From positions 682,001 to 746,000 of the forward strand of contig JAYJMM010000064.1 in NCBI GenBank assembly GCA_037349105.1: DNA of 64,000 bases, read 5' to 3'. Origin of the DNA: Limnomonas spitsbergensis. Lineage: Eukaryota; Chlorophyta; Chlorophyceae; Chlamydomonadales. The position numbers and the translations under genes were made by a program. The notes under the pieces are model-generated. The model was not told the DNA's origin. It worked only from the letters and a program-made list of their open reading frames with translations, and ran no database searches. Within the stretch, counting starts at the first letter, position 1, and every line of letters starts with the position of its first letter. Shown piece after piece: positions 25,101 through 34,045 of this stretch.

Positions 25101-28100
25101 CCCCCTGGTTGTGCGCACCTCCTCTCCCCCCCTACCCCTGGTTGTGCGTACCTCCCCCCCCCTCCCCCTCCCCCCCTCCCCCTGGTTGTGCGTACCTCCC
25201 CCCCCCTCCCCCTCCCCCCCTACCCCTGGTTGTGCGCACCTCCTCTCCCCCCTCCCCCTCCCCCTCCCCCTGGTTGTGCGCACCTCCTCTCCCCCCCTCC
25301 CCCTCCCCCCCTCCCCCTGGTTGTGCGTACCTCCCCCCCCCTCCCCCTCCCCCCCTCCCCCTGGTTGTGCGCACCTCCTCTCCCCCCCTACCCCTGGTTG
25401 TGCGTACCTCCCCCCCCCTCCCCCTCCCCCCCTCCCCCTGGTTGTGCGTACCTCCCCCCCCTCTCCCCCTCCCCCCTCTCCCTGGTTGTGCGTACCTCCC
25501 CCCCCTCCCCCCCTCCCCCTGGTTGTGCGTACCTCCCTCCCCCTCCCCCTCCCCCTCCCCCTGGTTGTGCGCACCTCCTCTCCCCCCTCCCCCTCCCCCT
25601 CCCCCTCCCACATCTCCCTGGTTGTGCGTACCTCCCCCCCCCTCCCCCTCCCCCCCCCTCCCCCTCCCCCCTCCCCCTGGTTGTGCGTAGCTCCCCCCCC
25701 CTCCCCCTCCCCCTCCCCCCCCCCTCCCCCTCCCCCCCTCCCCCTGGTTGTGCGTACCTCCCCCCCCCTCCCCCTCCCCCCCTCCCCCTGGCTGTGCGCA
25801 CCTCCTCTCCCCCCTCCCCCTCCCCCCTCCCCCTGGTTGTGCGTACCTCCCCCCCCCTCCCCCCTCCCCCCCTCCCCCTGGTTGTGCGCACCTCCTCTCC
25901 CCCCTCCCCCTCCCCCCTCCCCCTGGTTGTGCGCACCTCCTCTCCCCCCTCCCCCTCCCCCCCTCCCCCTGGTTGTGCGTACCTCCCTCCCCCTCCCCAT
26001 CCCCCCCTCCCCCTGGTTGTGCGTACCTCCCTCCCCCTCCCCATCCCCCCCTCCCCTGGTTGTGCGTACCTCCCCCCCCCTCCCCCTGGTTGTGCGTACC
26101 TCCCCCCCCCTCCCCCTGGTTGTGCGTACCTCCCCCCCCCTCCCCCTGGTTGTGCGTACCTCCTCTCCCCCCTCCCCCTCCCCCTCCCCCTGGTTGTGCG
26201 CACCTCCTCTCCCCCCTCCCCCCCCCCCCCTCCCCCTGGTTGTGCGTACCTCCCTCCCCCTCCCCCTCCCCCCCTCCCCCTGGTTGTGCGTACCTCCCTC
26301 CCCCTCCCCCTCCCCCCCTCCCCCTGGTTGTGCGTACCTCCCTCCCCCTCCCCCTCCCCCCCCTCCCCCTGGTTGTGCGCACCTCCCCCCCCCTCCCCCT
26401 CCCCCCCTCCCCCTGGTTGTGCGTACCTCCCTCCCCCTCCCCCTCCCCCTCTCCCTGGTTGTGCGTACCTCCTCTCCCCCCTCCCCCCCCCCCCTCCCCC
26501 TGGTTGTGCGTACCTCCCTCCCCCTCCCCCTCCCCCCCCTCCCCCTGGTTGTGCGTACCTCCCTCCCCCTCCCCCTCCCCCCCTCCCCCTGGTTGTGCGT
26601 ACCTCCCTCCCCCTCCCCCTCCCCCCCTCCCCCTGGTTGTGCGCACCTCCCCCCCCCCTCCCCCTCCCCCCCTCCCCCTGGTTGTGCGCACCTCCCCCCC
26701 CCCTCCCCCCCCCCCCCTCCCCCTGGTTGTGCGCACCTCCTCTCCCCCCTCCCCCCCTCCCCCTGGTTGTGCGCACCTCCTCTCCCCCTCCCCCTCCCCC
26801 TCCCCCTGGTTGTGCGCACCTCCTCTCCCCCCTCCCCCCTCCCCCCCTCCCCCTGGTTGTGCGCACCTCCCCCCCCCTCCCCCTCCCCCCCCTCCCCCTG
26901 GTTGTGCGCACCTCCTCTCCCCCCTCCCCCTCCCCCCCTCCCCCCCTCTCCCTGGTTGTGCGTACCTCCCCCCCCCCTCCCCCTCCCCCCCTCCCCCTGG
27001 TTGTGCGCACCTCCTCTCCCCCCTCCCCCCCCCCCCCCCTCCCCCTCCCACCTCCTCTCCCCCCCTCCCCCCCCCCCTCCCCCCCCCCCCCCCCTCCCCC
27101 TCCCACCTCCTCTCCCCCCTCCCCCCCCCTCCCCCCCCCCCCCCCTCCCCCTCCCACCTCCTCTCCCCCCTCCCCCCCCCTCCCCCCCCCCCCCCTCCCC
27201 CTCCCACCTCCTCTCCCCCTGCCGATGAAGCCATGGTCTGGTACGTGAAGGAGGTGGCATAAGCACCATAGCCAGCGACTTGTAGGCTGGCATTCCTTGG
27301 CGATCCATGACACTGCTGGTCTGCAAACAAAAACAGGATAAGGATAATGATAGGGGTTTGGGAAATAAGGATAACCATTGGCACTAATTGACAATGATTG
27401 GTGATGATTGGCTACAATCTCTGCTGCAGGCTGGCGCTCCAGGGCGCTCCATGATACTGCTGATCTGCAAACCAAAACCGGATATACAGCTCTCATAACC
27501 AGCTTTTCATTATTGATGATTTATTTATTTCTCCTCCATATCCCTACGGGCCATTATGTATTTATTTTCAGCCTACGGGCCATTATGTATTTATCTAAAC
27601 TATATATTACGCAAATAGTATATGTATTGCAGCTTCTGCACCGTATCCCCCTTTTATATCCCACCGGAGCAGATCACAGCCTCTAAGGCTTCAAAGAGTA
27701 ATATGGCGAATCATAACGGTACCCAATAAATGGTAGGATTTGAATTGACTGTTAAGCCAACGTTGCACCAGACATTTGACTGTTGAGCCAACGTTGCACC
27801 ATAAATTTGACTGTTGAGCCAACACTCTCTGAACCTTAATTTAAAGTGTTGGGACAATTTAATTTATGACCTACTTGGGTAGAATTTGAATTTGTTGAAT
27901 CCCACATCACAGCAGTGCGTCATGTTGGTGCCCTGAGGGACGCCATTGGCATCGCGGCACTCCTGCTGATCTCGGACGCTGATCTGAGTTAGGGGGCACA
28001 GGAATGGAAATGATGACTTAACATTTGATTTTGAATTTGTTGAAGCCCACATCACAGCAGTGCGTCATGTTGGTGCCCTGAGGGACGCCATTGGCATCGC

Positions 28101-31100
28101 GGCACTCCTGCTGATCTCGGACGCTGATCTGAGTTAGGGGGCACAGGAATGGAAATGATGACTTAACATTTGAATTTGAATTTGCTGAAGCCCACATCAC
28201 AGCAGTGCGTCATGTTGGTGCCCTGTGGGACGCCATTGGCATCGCGGCACTCCTGCTGATCGCGGACGCTGATCTGATGAAGGGGAACATGCATATGGAA
28301 TAGAGCAGGTTGAATTTGCATCCAGATTCAAATAACACATGTGGAATCCCACGTTGGCTTCACGGCACTCCTGCTGATCTCAGACGCTGATCTGACTAAG
28401 GGCAACATGCAAATGGAATACAGCAGGGTGACTTTGAATTCAAATTCAAATAACACATGTGGAATCCCACGTTGGCTTCACGGCACTCCTGCTGATCTCA
28501 GACGCTGATCTGATGAAGGGGAACATGCAAATGGAATACAGCAGGGTGACTTTGAATTCAAATTCAAATAACACATGTGGAATCCCACGTTGGCTTCACG
28601 GCACTCCTGCTGATCTCAGACGCTGATCTGATGAAGGGCAACATGCAAATGGAATACAGCAGGGTGACTTTGATTTCAAATTCAAATAACACATGTGGAA
28701 TCCCACGTTGGCTTCACGGCACTCCTGCTGATCTCAGACGCTGATCTGATGAAGGGGAACATGCAAATGGAATACAGCAGGGTGACTTTGATTTCAAATT
28801 CAAATAACACATGTGGAATTCCACGTTGGCTTCACGGCACTCCTGCTGATCTCAGACGCTGATCTGATGAAGGGGAACATGCAAATGGAATACAGCAGGG
28901 TGACTTTGAATTCAAATTCAAATAACACATGTGGAATCCCACGTTGGCTTCACGGCAATCCTGCTGATCCCAGACGCTGATCTGATGAAGGGCAAAATGC
29001 AAATGGAATACAGCAGGGTGGCTTTGAATTCAAATTCAAATAACACATGTGGAATCCCACGTTGGCTTCACGGCACTCCTGCTGATCTCAGACTCTGATC
29101 TGATGAAGGGCAACATGCAAATGGAATACAGCAGGGTGACTTTGAATTCAAATTCAAATAACACATGTGGAATCCCACGTTGGCTTCACGGCACTCCTGC
29201 TGATCTCAGACGCTGATCTGACTAAGGGCAACATGCAAATGGACTACAGCAGGGTGACTTTGATTTCAAATTCAAATAACACATGTGGAATCCCACGTTG
29301 GCTTCACGGCACTCCTGCTAATCCCAGACGCTGATCTGATGAAGGGGAACATGCAAATGGAATACAGCAGGGTGACTTTGAATTCAACTTCAAATAACAC
29401 ATGTGGAATCCCACGTTGGCTTCACGGCACTCCTGCTGATCTCAGACGCTGATCTGACTAAGGGCAACATGCAAATGGACTACAGCAGGGTGACTTTGAT
29501 TTCAAATTCAAATAACACATGTGGAATCCCACGTTGGCTTCACGGCACTCCTGCTAATCCCAGACGCTGATCTGATGAAGGGGAACATGCAAATGGAATA
29601 CAGCAGGGTGGCTTTGAATTCAAATTCAAATAACACATGTGGAATCCCACGTTGGCTGCACGGCACTCCTGCTGATCTCAGACGCTGATCTGACTAAGGG
29701 CAACATGCAAATGGACTACAGCAGGGTGACTTTGATTTCAAATTCAAATAACACATGTGGAATCCCACGTTGGCTTCACGGCACTCCTGCTAATCCCAGA
29801 CGCTGATCTGATGAAGGGGAACATGCAAATGGAATACAGCAGGGTGACTTTGAATTCAAATTCAAATAACACATGTGGAATCCCACGTTGGCTGCACGAC
29901 ACTCCTGCTGATCTCAGACGCTGATCTGACTAAGGGCAACATGCAAATGGAATACGGCAGGGTGCCTTTGAATTCAAATTCAAATAGGACAGGTTGAATC
30001 CTCGCTGCTGCTGCTGCTGCCCATTTTCAGGCGGTGCCGTGTTGCCTTCAAACAGCGATTGCTCCAGAGAGCATCAGTTCCAGGTTGGACTGAATCTATA
30101 CCACTTAGTTCAGAAGATACCGGCACCACGGTCAGCGCCTGCTCCGCCAGCACGGCCTCGCCGGAAGACGACACCGCCAATGTCCCCCGCATGCCTGACA
30201 CATTTGACATGGAAAACTGCCCTGTGAGGAGGTCCTGCTCCCACTCCCGCTCCCAAGCGCTCCAAAAGATGGCCACGGAAGCATCGGCCAACGAGCTCAT
30301 CGTGATAGGACAGGACAGCACCGCGTTGGCTGTGCTGTCCGAAGAATACTTCGGACAGCACAGCCAACGCGGTGCTATCCTGTTCGAGATTGCTGAGAAT
30401 GCTGACCCGGTCCCAAGTACCCCGTGGCACAACGTCAGACTAAAGAATAAACAGAAAAAAAGAAAACTACGCCCCGGGTTTAGGGTTTAAGGTTTAGGGT
30501 TTAGGGTTGAGAAAGAGTGCGGCATTGGCTTCGCGGCACTCTTGCTGATCTCGAACGCTGGTCTGTTTTAAGGGCACATGCAGATGGAATAGATGAGGTG
30601 ACATAATTGGAATCTGTTGAATCCCATGCTGCGCAGCAGTGTGTCCTGTGCAGGCCTTGCAAGCCCAGATTGGATTGGGGTACACTGTTTGGCTTTGCGG
30701 CACTCCTGCGGAGTCTGCAGCAGCCTGTCCATTTTTCCTGCTCGTTGCTAACTGCATGGCTGGGGGGATAGATACTGCTGGGTCGAGGCAAGCAAGAAGT
30801 ACAATGCCATGCCTGTGGAACATGGACGCGGATCTGTTTCAGGGGCATGAGAAAAAAACGGAGAGAATTGTCAAAAATGCTTTTTTGAATCCCACATGAC
30901 AGCAGTGCGTCCTGTGGAGGTTGTGAGGGACGCACCAACCCAGGGCCAATGGGGAGGGTTGAAGTAGCCAGGAGTTGGCAACCAACAACAAGTGAGTTTG
31001 GAACTGCAAAGAAACAAGGCCCGCATGTCTCGAGGGACGCCGTTTGCTGCACTCTGTCTGATCTTGGACGTTGATCTGGTTTAGGGGTTAGGGGGTATGG

Positions 31101-33740
31101 GAACGTTTGAATTTGAATTTGTTGGATCCCGCGTCGAAACAGTTCGTCATGTTGAGGCCCCAAGAGACGCCATTGGCAACACGACAGGCAGCCAGGGACA
31201 CCGGAGACAGAATAAGGTAACAACGATACGATACGATACTGTACGATGCAGTACGATACGGTACGATATGGTACGATAGGGGATACTTGGCCTAAACTGA
31301 CAAAAGTGTGGATTTCCAAAAGTGGATTTCCAGTCGGTGCACCGTAGTTTACCGTATTGATACAAAACAATACTGGATATTTTTGCCAAAACGGCCCGTA
31401 TCCTGTGCCCCTGCAGCCCGTATCCTGTGCCCCGTTGCCGGCTATGCTGGCCTCTTACGCATGCTGTATAAGGACTAGAGCGAGGAGACGTAGATATAAA
31501 TAGTGGCTAATAAGCTTCCGGGCATGGTAGCACGATACGGCATGATATGGCGCTATACGGCACAGGTTCAGCCGGATTGCGCTACCATGCTTCCTAGTAT
31601 CTTGGACTCGCCCAGCTTCCAGCCTCGGCTATCTTCAACACGCCCAGCATTCAGCTTCCGGCTATCTTAGACACGTCAAAGGGCTCGAAACAATGCGCTA
31701 GGAGGGACAAGGAAGTTCCGCCCTTTATGTAAATAACTTGCTTTGTCATCACTCACAATAAACGATGTTTGGGGTTTTCAAGAATCCATGAATATAATAG
31801 TTATCGACGCCAACAGTTTTTAGACGGAAGTAAGAGTTTGGGTCGGTCATATGCCCTGAGGGCAGCATTAAAAGAAATCGTGTTTTCATACCCGAGGGAA
31901 GGAAAACCAAATCTGATACAGTACAGCGACAACAAGACTAAGCCGTGTTCTGTAAATAAACCCTTAACCCTAAAACCCTCAACCCTAAGCCCTCACCACA
32001 AGGACATCATCCACCCCTTGGCGGCCCCGATGCCGGCTATGTCAGAATCCATCCCCCCCAAAAACTACGCCCCGTGGGGGGCATGAGAGTTAAGGAAACA
32101 GGTCAGCCTGGGCCCAAGCCACATCCGCGCCATTACCGTCTATGACTGAATCCTTCTAGAAATGGCAGCCAATAAGCGAGGCCAAGTACAGGCACAGCGA
32201 GGCAGCACCCTACTTAAGAAGCCGAAACCCAAAACAAGCGAGGCACTGTCCAGGGACAGCGAGGCAGCGCCATACTCAAGCGAAGCACAAAGCCCTTCCC
32301 ACAAAGCACATCATTGAGCCCGTGACTGCTCCGCTTCCCGCAGGGACAGCAAGGCAGCGCCCCGCTTTAGTAAAACATAGAACCCTTACCGCAAAGCACA
32401 TGGTTGGGCCTGTGACGGCTCCGCTTCCGGCCCTACTTGAATAACTATGAATGATTAAATATAGATTATCAGCCATACCGGTATTTATTAAATTAACCTC
32501 GGACCCTTACCACAAAGCACATGGTTGAGCCCGTGACGGCTCCACTGCCGGCCTCTTTGTACATGTCATAGGAAACAAGCGATGCCGTGTAGAGGGACAG
32601 GGAATCATCCTGCTTGCATCCCTCAAAGGGGAACTCGGAGCCTGGCACCAAGTAGGTGGCACGAGCACCTGTTGATGGGAGGGGGGGGAGCATACATGGG
32701 GATAATGGTGGTACTTGCAGCAAAATGCTGACGGAATGGGAAGTCAGAGCCTGCTGACAACCAAATGGGTGGCAATGACACCTGTTGAGGGGGGAGGGGG
32801 GGCATGCCACAAGTCCACATGTGCCGAGGGATGCATACATCATAAAATATATTTACTTCTACTTCCCAATATGATGATGGTGAGAAGAATAATAACTCGT
32901 ATTATTCTTATCCCGCTATCCCGCTACCACAGGTCTACATGCCGTACGCATGCAAGCTTCTGTTCCAGGGACAGATGATAAGGGTTTGAGTGACAGGCGA
33001 GCTCCGCTCTAGACATATAGACATAGGGTCCTGTTGGGTACACCCCTACAGGGGCATGAAGGTGGAGGGAATCAGGGGGGGCATGCCACAAGTCCATATG
33101 TGCATTCAGAAGAATAGACATCCTGCTTGCATCCCTCAAACGGGAAGTCCGAGCCTGGCACCAAGTAGGTGACATGGACACCTGTTGAGGGGGGAGGGGG
33201 GCATGAATAGGGATACTGGTGGTAGCATATATGCCGGATATAAAATATACAGAGGGTTATGGCGTGGATGCCGCCTCGGCCCATGTCGCACTGCTTCCTT
33301 CATCCTCACACACATTTACGGGGAGTAGTTTTGCTTCTTACTTCTTCACCCTGGTCAGGCCCCCAGTCAGAAAGAAATATAGCTTGCGCGTGCATGCCTG
33401 CATGGCGCGTGACACATCCTAATGACGCATGGCACATACTGACATACTAGATGGTGCATGGCATATACAAAGTGGTGTAGGGCGCATACTGTAGCGTACA
33501 TGATGCATACAAAACCACACGTGGCCTATTGCACATACCAGATCGTGCATGGCATACATTGCATGGGACACATTGCATGGGACACAGTGCATGGCACACA
33601 GTGCATGGCACACAGTGCATGGCACACAGTGCATGGCACACAGTGCATGGCACACAGTGCATGCTGGTCCTGGTGCTTGAGGCCCTCCTACCTTGAAGCA
33701 CGCCACAGCATGCGGAAAGCAGGAGCAGTGACATGGGCAT
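15077..33740 (-). CDS. Pherophorin-like extracellular-matrix glycoprotein, gene B (six exons)
   Basis: A secreted, presumably hydroxyproline-rich cell-wall or extracellular-matrix glycoprotein. I assembled it as exons 33692-33740, 32511-32668, 27875-27983, 27208-27320, 18711-18815 and 15077-16123 (transcript order). Together they make 1581 nt, 526 residues, open throughout. Residues 1-16 are a short signal peptide. Residues 17-205 carry the pherophorin domain in order: FPFEGC, TMCFV, HCCDVGFNKFKFYP, QQCHG, TSFTYQTM, KLTNLQM, RVCLTLGMPC, NPYECCP. About 225-480 is a Pro/Ser rod, and a short acidic tail follows. Introns total 17.1 kb and are mostly amplified exon edges. Its paralogue is gene A (40509-53354), with identical intron positions and phases. 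Seen: splice sites and frames. Known: domain order of the family. Inferred: the function. Exon 4's exact donor is the least certain, because the following array repeats that edge. Confidence 0.8.
16370..16610. repeat. Two short tandem repeats in gene B intron 5
   Basis: CTTCTGCTCCCTTGTTGCCC alternates with a C-rich variant at 16370-16500 (four to five copies). A 27-bp unit built on TAACTCGCCCCATCCACAAAA follows at 16520-16600 (three copies). Confidence 0.75.
16866..17338 (-). pseudogene. Ala/Glu/Lys-rich coiled-coil fragment, frameshifted
   Basis: Two overlapping minus-strand frames share one composition. One reads AEAENQAALAAQAKNQARLA up to ERERSDKALQKAE, and the other continues AALEKRAKTQAALAAL and AQAKKDAALA. 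A single one-base shift near 17100 would join them into one helical stretch. It lies inside intron 5 of gene B on the same strand. It is probably a captured and broken coding fragment, and no family is assigned. Confidence 0.3.
17603..17666 (-). pseudogene. Decayed copy of gene B exon 6 5' edge
   Basis: The minus strand reads AWSRWPDMLEYAL, against AWSRWPDVLEYAL in exon 6, with about 80% nucleotide identity extending upstream (TGCTTGGCTTTG versus TGCTTGACTTCG). It lacks an AG immediately before GCC and soon meets a stop, so it is not usable as exon 6. It sits 1.5 kb upstream of the real exon in the same intron. Confidence 0.75.
17703..17845. repeat. 19-bp AT-rich repeat, about 7 copies
   Basis: The unit TTTAGTATCTAGATATTTG repeats head to tail, with two variant copies. 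The unit contains the palindrome ATCTAGAT. It lies within gene B intron 5. Confidence 0.9.
18590..18665 (-). repeat. Copy of gene B exon 5 3' edge
   Basis: The minus strand repeats the last half of exon 5 (WAQG, then PTIEVCG) and a following GTGACAGG donor-like site. The middle has diverged (RRVRQTMGTQ). It lies immediately downstream of the true exon 5, at the 5' side of intron 5. Confidence 0.75.
18711..18815 (-). CDS. Gene B exon 5
   Basis: 105 nt from GCCTACAG|GTG to GGGCAC|GTACAG, phase 0 to 0. It encodes VLKLTNLQMTPQWAQG and RVCLTLGMPCPTIEVCG. The VC.TL..PC pattern is a pherophorin hallmark. It is the only complete copy, since the 5' edge is amplified upstream (18.9-21.5 kb) and the 3' edge is duplicated at 18590-18665. 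Confidence 0.8.
18900..19790. repeat. Irregular copies of gene B exon 5 acceptor edge
   Basis: At least six copies of CATCTGCAGG..GTGAGTTTCAGGACCTG (reverse complement of acceptor plus VLKLTSLQ) occur at about 18925, 19070, 19215, 19360, 19565 and 19660. Longer AT-rich spacers separate them. These are the long-period relatives of the 47-bp array that follows. Confidence 0.7.
19790..21535. repeat. 47-bp minisatellite, about 37 copies, derived from exon 5 acceptor edge
   Basis: The unit GGGATCCCTGGGCCGTCATC plus TGCAGGTTAGTGAG plus TTTCAGGGCCTGT has a 47-bp period. On the minus (sense) strand each copy reads CCCACAG|GCCCTGAAACTCAC, then ACCTGCAG: an acceptor followed by ALKLTNLQMTA. This matches exon 5 (VLKLTNLQMTP). 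Since 47 is not a multiple of three, the array as a whole is not coding. It fills the 3' part of intron 4. Confidence 0.9.
21536..22110. other. Unique intronic sequence
   Basis: This part of gene B intron 4 lies between two arrays. I see no exon copy or gene in it. Confidence 0.4.
22243..22308 (-). repeat. Copy of exon 4 donor edge (paralogous empty site nearby)
   Basis: The minus strand reads ATSFTCQTMSSSVGGEE followed by GAGGAG|GTATGT, a near copy of the end of exon 4. Just beyond it, ATTGCATG at 22220-22227 in the context AATTAATGATG..TGAAGGCC is the unoccupied counterpart of the hAT insertion site at 45437/46315. Confidence 0.75.
22390..23050. repeat. Pyrimidine-rich array with GGCATGTTCCTTGAATTATC units
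   Basis: Eight to nine copies of TTCCGGCATGTTCCTTGAAT and ATCGACGTACC are separated by CCCCCTCCCC runs. The period is roughly 60-110 bp. On the sense strand each unit follows a GAGG(T) donor-like edge. It is part of the donor-edge half of gene B intron 4. Confidence 0.8.
23066..23120 (-). repeat. Degenerate copy of exon 4 donor edge
   Basis: The minus strand reads RRSFRTMPSSVGGD, comparable with TSFTYQTMASSAGGE of exon 4. It then enters the GTTACGTCAATAATTC sequence that seeds the 22.39-23.05 kb units. Confidence 0.6.
23165..27207. repeat. 4-kb homopyrimidine minisatellite (about 45-bp unit) from exon 4 donor edge
   Basis: Roughly 80-90 copies of CCCCTGGTTGTGCG(C/T)ACC TCC plus CCCCCTCCCCCTCCCC runs. 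On the sense (minus) strand many units read GGGGGAGAGGAG|GTGCGCACAACC, reproducing the last 12 nt of exon 4 and a GT donor. It begins exactly at exon 4. Nearly all bases between the GTTGTGCG islands are pyrimidine, so the pre-mRNA is extremely G-rich. All frames are open over kilobases because of composition, not coding. Confidence 0.9.
27208..27320 (-). CDS. Gene B exon 4
   Basis: 113 nt from TTTGCAG|ACC to GAGGAG|GTGGGA, phase 1 to phase 0. It encodes QQCHGSPRNASLQVAG and ATSFTYQTMASSAGGEE. It aligns with gene A exon 4 (QTCRGAIQSATIQSPGG, TSYSYQNM). The intron that follows begins with about 4 kb of copies of this donor edge, so the exact donor used is uncertain. Confidence 0.75.
27408..27462 (-). 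repeat. Copy of exon 4 acceptor edge
   Basis: The minus strand reads GGTTTGCAG|ATCAGCAGTATCATGGA, against TGTTTGCAG|ACCAGCAGTGTCATGGA at exon 4. The match continues through GCGCCAGCCTGCA. It lies in intron 3 just upstream of exon 4. Confidence 0.75.
27875..27983 (-). CDS. Gene B exon 3: CCD segment of pherophorin domain
   Basis: 109 nt between AACTCAG|ATC and CCCAA|GTAGGT, phase 0 to phase 1. It encodes ISVRDQQECRDANG and MTHCCDVGFNKFKFYP. It is the only copy among many here that retains the donor, so I chose it as the functional one. Two nearly full copies lie just upstream (28030-28290). Confidence 0.85.
28030..28290 (-). pseudogene. Two nearly full copies of gene B exon 3
   Basis: Copies beginning at 28129 and 28273 (minus) retain ISVRDQQECRDANG (the second with one base change) and MTHCCDVGFNKFK, but end in other sequence instead of FYP plus donor. 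Without the donor they could not be spliced like the real exon. Confidence 0.8.
28330..29990. repeat. 118-bp minisatellite, about 14 copies, derived from exon 3 acceptor edge
   Basis: The period is 118 bp (for example AACACATGTGG at 28452, 28570 and 28688). On the minus strand most units read CATCAG|ATCAGCGTCTGAGATC and CAGCAGGAGTGCCGTGAAGCC. This is the exon 3 acceptor plus ISV, then a TGA in place of Arg, then DQQECREAN. Any unit spliced in as an exon would bring an in-frame stop after three codons. The array occupies the 3' side of intron 2. Confidence 0.9.
30059..30490 (+). other. ORF, possibly mobile-element coding fragment
   Basis: A plus-strand frame with Ser/Thr/Asp-rich N half (SIPLSSEDTGTT, TASPEDDTANVP), a middle SQALQKMATEASANEL and a basic end KNKQKKRKLRPG. 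It runs into dispersed repeat family 1 and telomere-like DNA. It lies antisense inside gene B intron 2. Composition looks coding, but no family is recognised. A hairpin (30311-30382) lies within it. Confidence 0.3.
30311..30382. repeat. Near-perfect inverted repeat, 34-bp arms, 4-nt loop
   Basis: Left arm 30311-30344 and right arm 30349-30382 are reverse complements except at one position (GTCCTG versus ATCCTG), with the loop AATA. The arms carry AGCACCGCGTTGGCTGTGC and its complement. Confidence 0.9.
30443..30512 (+). repeat. Truncated dispersed repeat joined to TTTAGGG repeats
   Basis: The A-rich lead and ACTACGCCCCG of dispersed family 1 stop abruptly and continue as GGGTTTAGGGTTTAAGG, then TTTAGGGTTTAGGG. 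This is an interstitial plant-type telomeric tract of about 33 nt. Confidence 0.75.
30520..31200 (-). repeat. Scattered decayed copies of gene B exon 3 edge
   Basis: At about 30525-30575 the minus strand reads QTSVRDQQECREAN-like sequence (frames shift between copies). Weaker copies lie near 30820-30900 and 31040-31160. These are further acceptor-edge copies upstream of the 118-bp array. Confidence 0.6.
31205..31280. repeat. GATAC/GTACGATAC microsatellite
   Basis: ACGATACGATACGATACTG then GTACGATACGGTACGATATGG form a decayed 5/10-bp repeat in gene B intron 2. Confidence 0.7.
31955..31998 (+). repeat. Degenerate telomere-like CCCTAA tract
   Basis: ACCCTTAACCCTAAAACCC then TCAACCCTAAGCCCTCA. 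It lies about 65 bp before a dispersed family 1 copy (32062), mirroring the association at 30443-30512. Confidence 0.6.
32062..32140 (+). repeat. Dispersed repeat family 1, copy c
   Basis: ACTACGCCCCGTGGGGGGC, GAGAGTTAAGGAAACAG, CAGCCTGGGCC, AGCCACATCCGCGCC. It is the longest match to copy a (150-235, opposite strand). Confidence 0.7.
32290..32440 (-). repeat. Two copies of gene B exon 2 donor edge
   Basis: The minus strand reads AGSGAVTGPTMCF and AGSGAVTGSMMCF, each followed by a donor-like GTAAGG/GGAAGG. They match the last 15 residues of exon 2 and lie immediately downstream of it in intron 2. Confidence 0.8.
32511..32668 (-). CDS. Gene B exon 2: N-terminal part of pherophorin domain
   Basis: 158 nt between ATCAACAG|GTG and TTTGTG|GTAAGG, phase 1 to phase 0. 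It encodes 52 residues with YLVPGSEFPFEGCKQD at the start and GSTMCFV at the end. Gene A exon 2 is the same length and shares GS(D/E)FPF, CxQD and MCF. Decayed copies of its 5' half lie upstream and of its 3' edge downstream. Confidence 0.85.
32735..33181 (-). repeat. Copies of gene B exon 2 acceptor edge
   Basis: At 33105-33181 the minus strand reads AACAG|GTGTCCATGTCACC, giving VHVTYLVPGSDFPFEGCKQD. At 32735-32781 it reads a frameshifted version (VIATHLV, then GSDFPF). Both lie in intron 1, upstream of the real exon 2. Confidence 0.8.
33560..33664. repeat. 14-bp repeat ACACAGTGCATGGC
   Basis: About seven copies in tandem with one or two variants, in gene B intron 1 close to exon 1. Confidence 0.9.
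33692..33740 (-). CDS. Gene B exon 1: signal peptide
   Basis: ATG at 33740 opens MPMSLLLLSACCGVLQ and ends CAAG|GTAGGAGG in phase 1, which exon 2 requires. A second in-frame ATG lies at 33734. Gene A's first exon ends in the same way (CAAG|GTATGC). Confidence 0.65.
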
Positions 33741-33779
33741 CAGGCGAACTGTCCATCGGGAGAAATCCAATGATGCCTT

Positions 33780-34045
33780 CCCATGCAGCTGCCTGACTGG
33801 CTGGCCGCATGGCGGTCCACATGGCTGGCTGCATGGCGTCCGGTCGCATGGCTGGCTGCATGGTTGGTTGCATGGCTGGCCGCATGACTGGCTACATGGG
33901 TGGCTGTAATTCTGGCTGCATCGCTGGCCACAGGGCATTCCACACGGAAGCTGGCTGCATGGCGCTGTTTGGTCGCATGACTGGCCGCGTGGTTGCTGGC
34001 TGAATGGCGCTCTTTGGTCGCATGACTGGCCGCATGGCTGCCCGC
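33780..34045. repeat. GCATGGCTGGC-type repeats upstream of gene B
   Basis: Irregular copies of GGCTGCATGGCTGGC and CGCATGACTGGC. The block begins 40 bp upstream of the gene B start codon, so it lies in its 5' UTR or promoter. I see no TATA box. Confidence 0.65.

Noticed and set aside
23140..27248. Open frames of up to 1,362 codons on both strands
   Set aside because: They arise from a stop-free homopyrimidine minisatellite that is open in several frames on both strands. The region is intron 4 of gene B.
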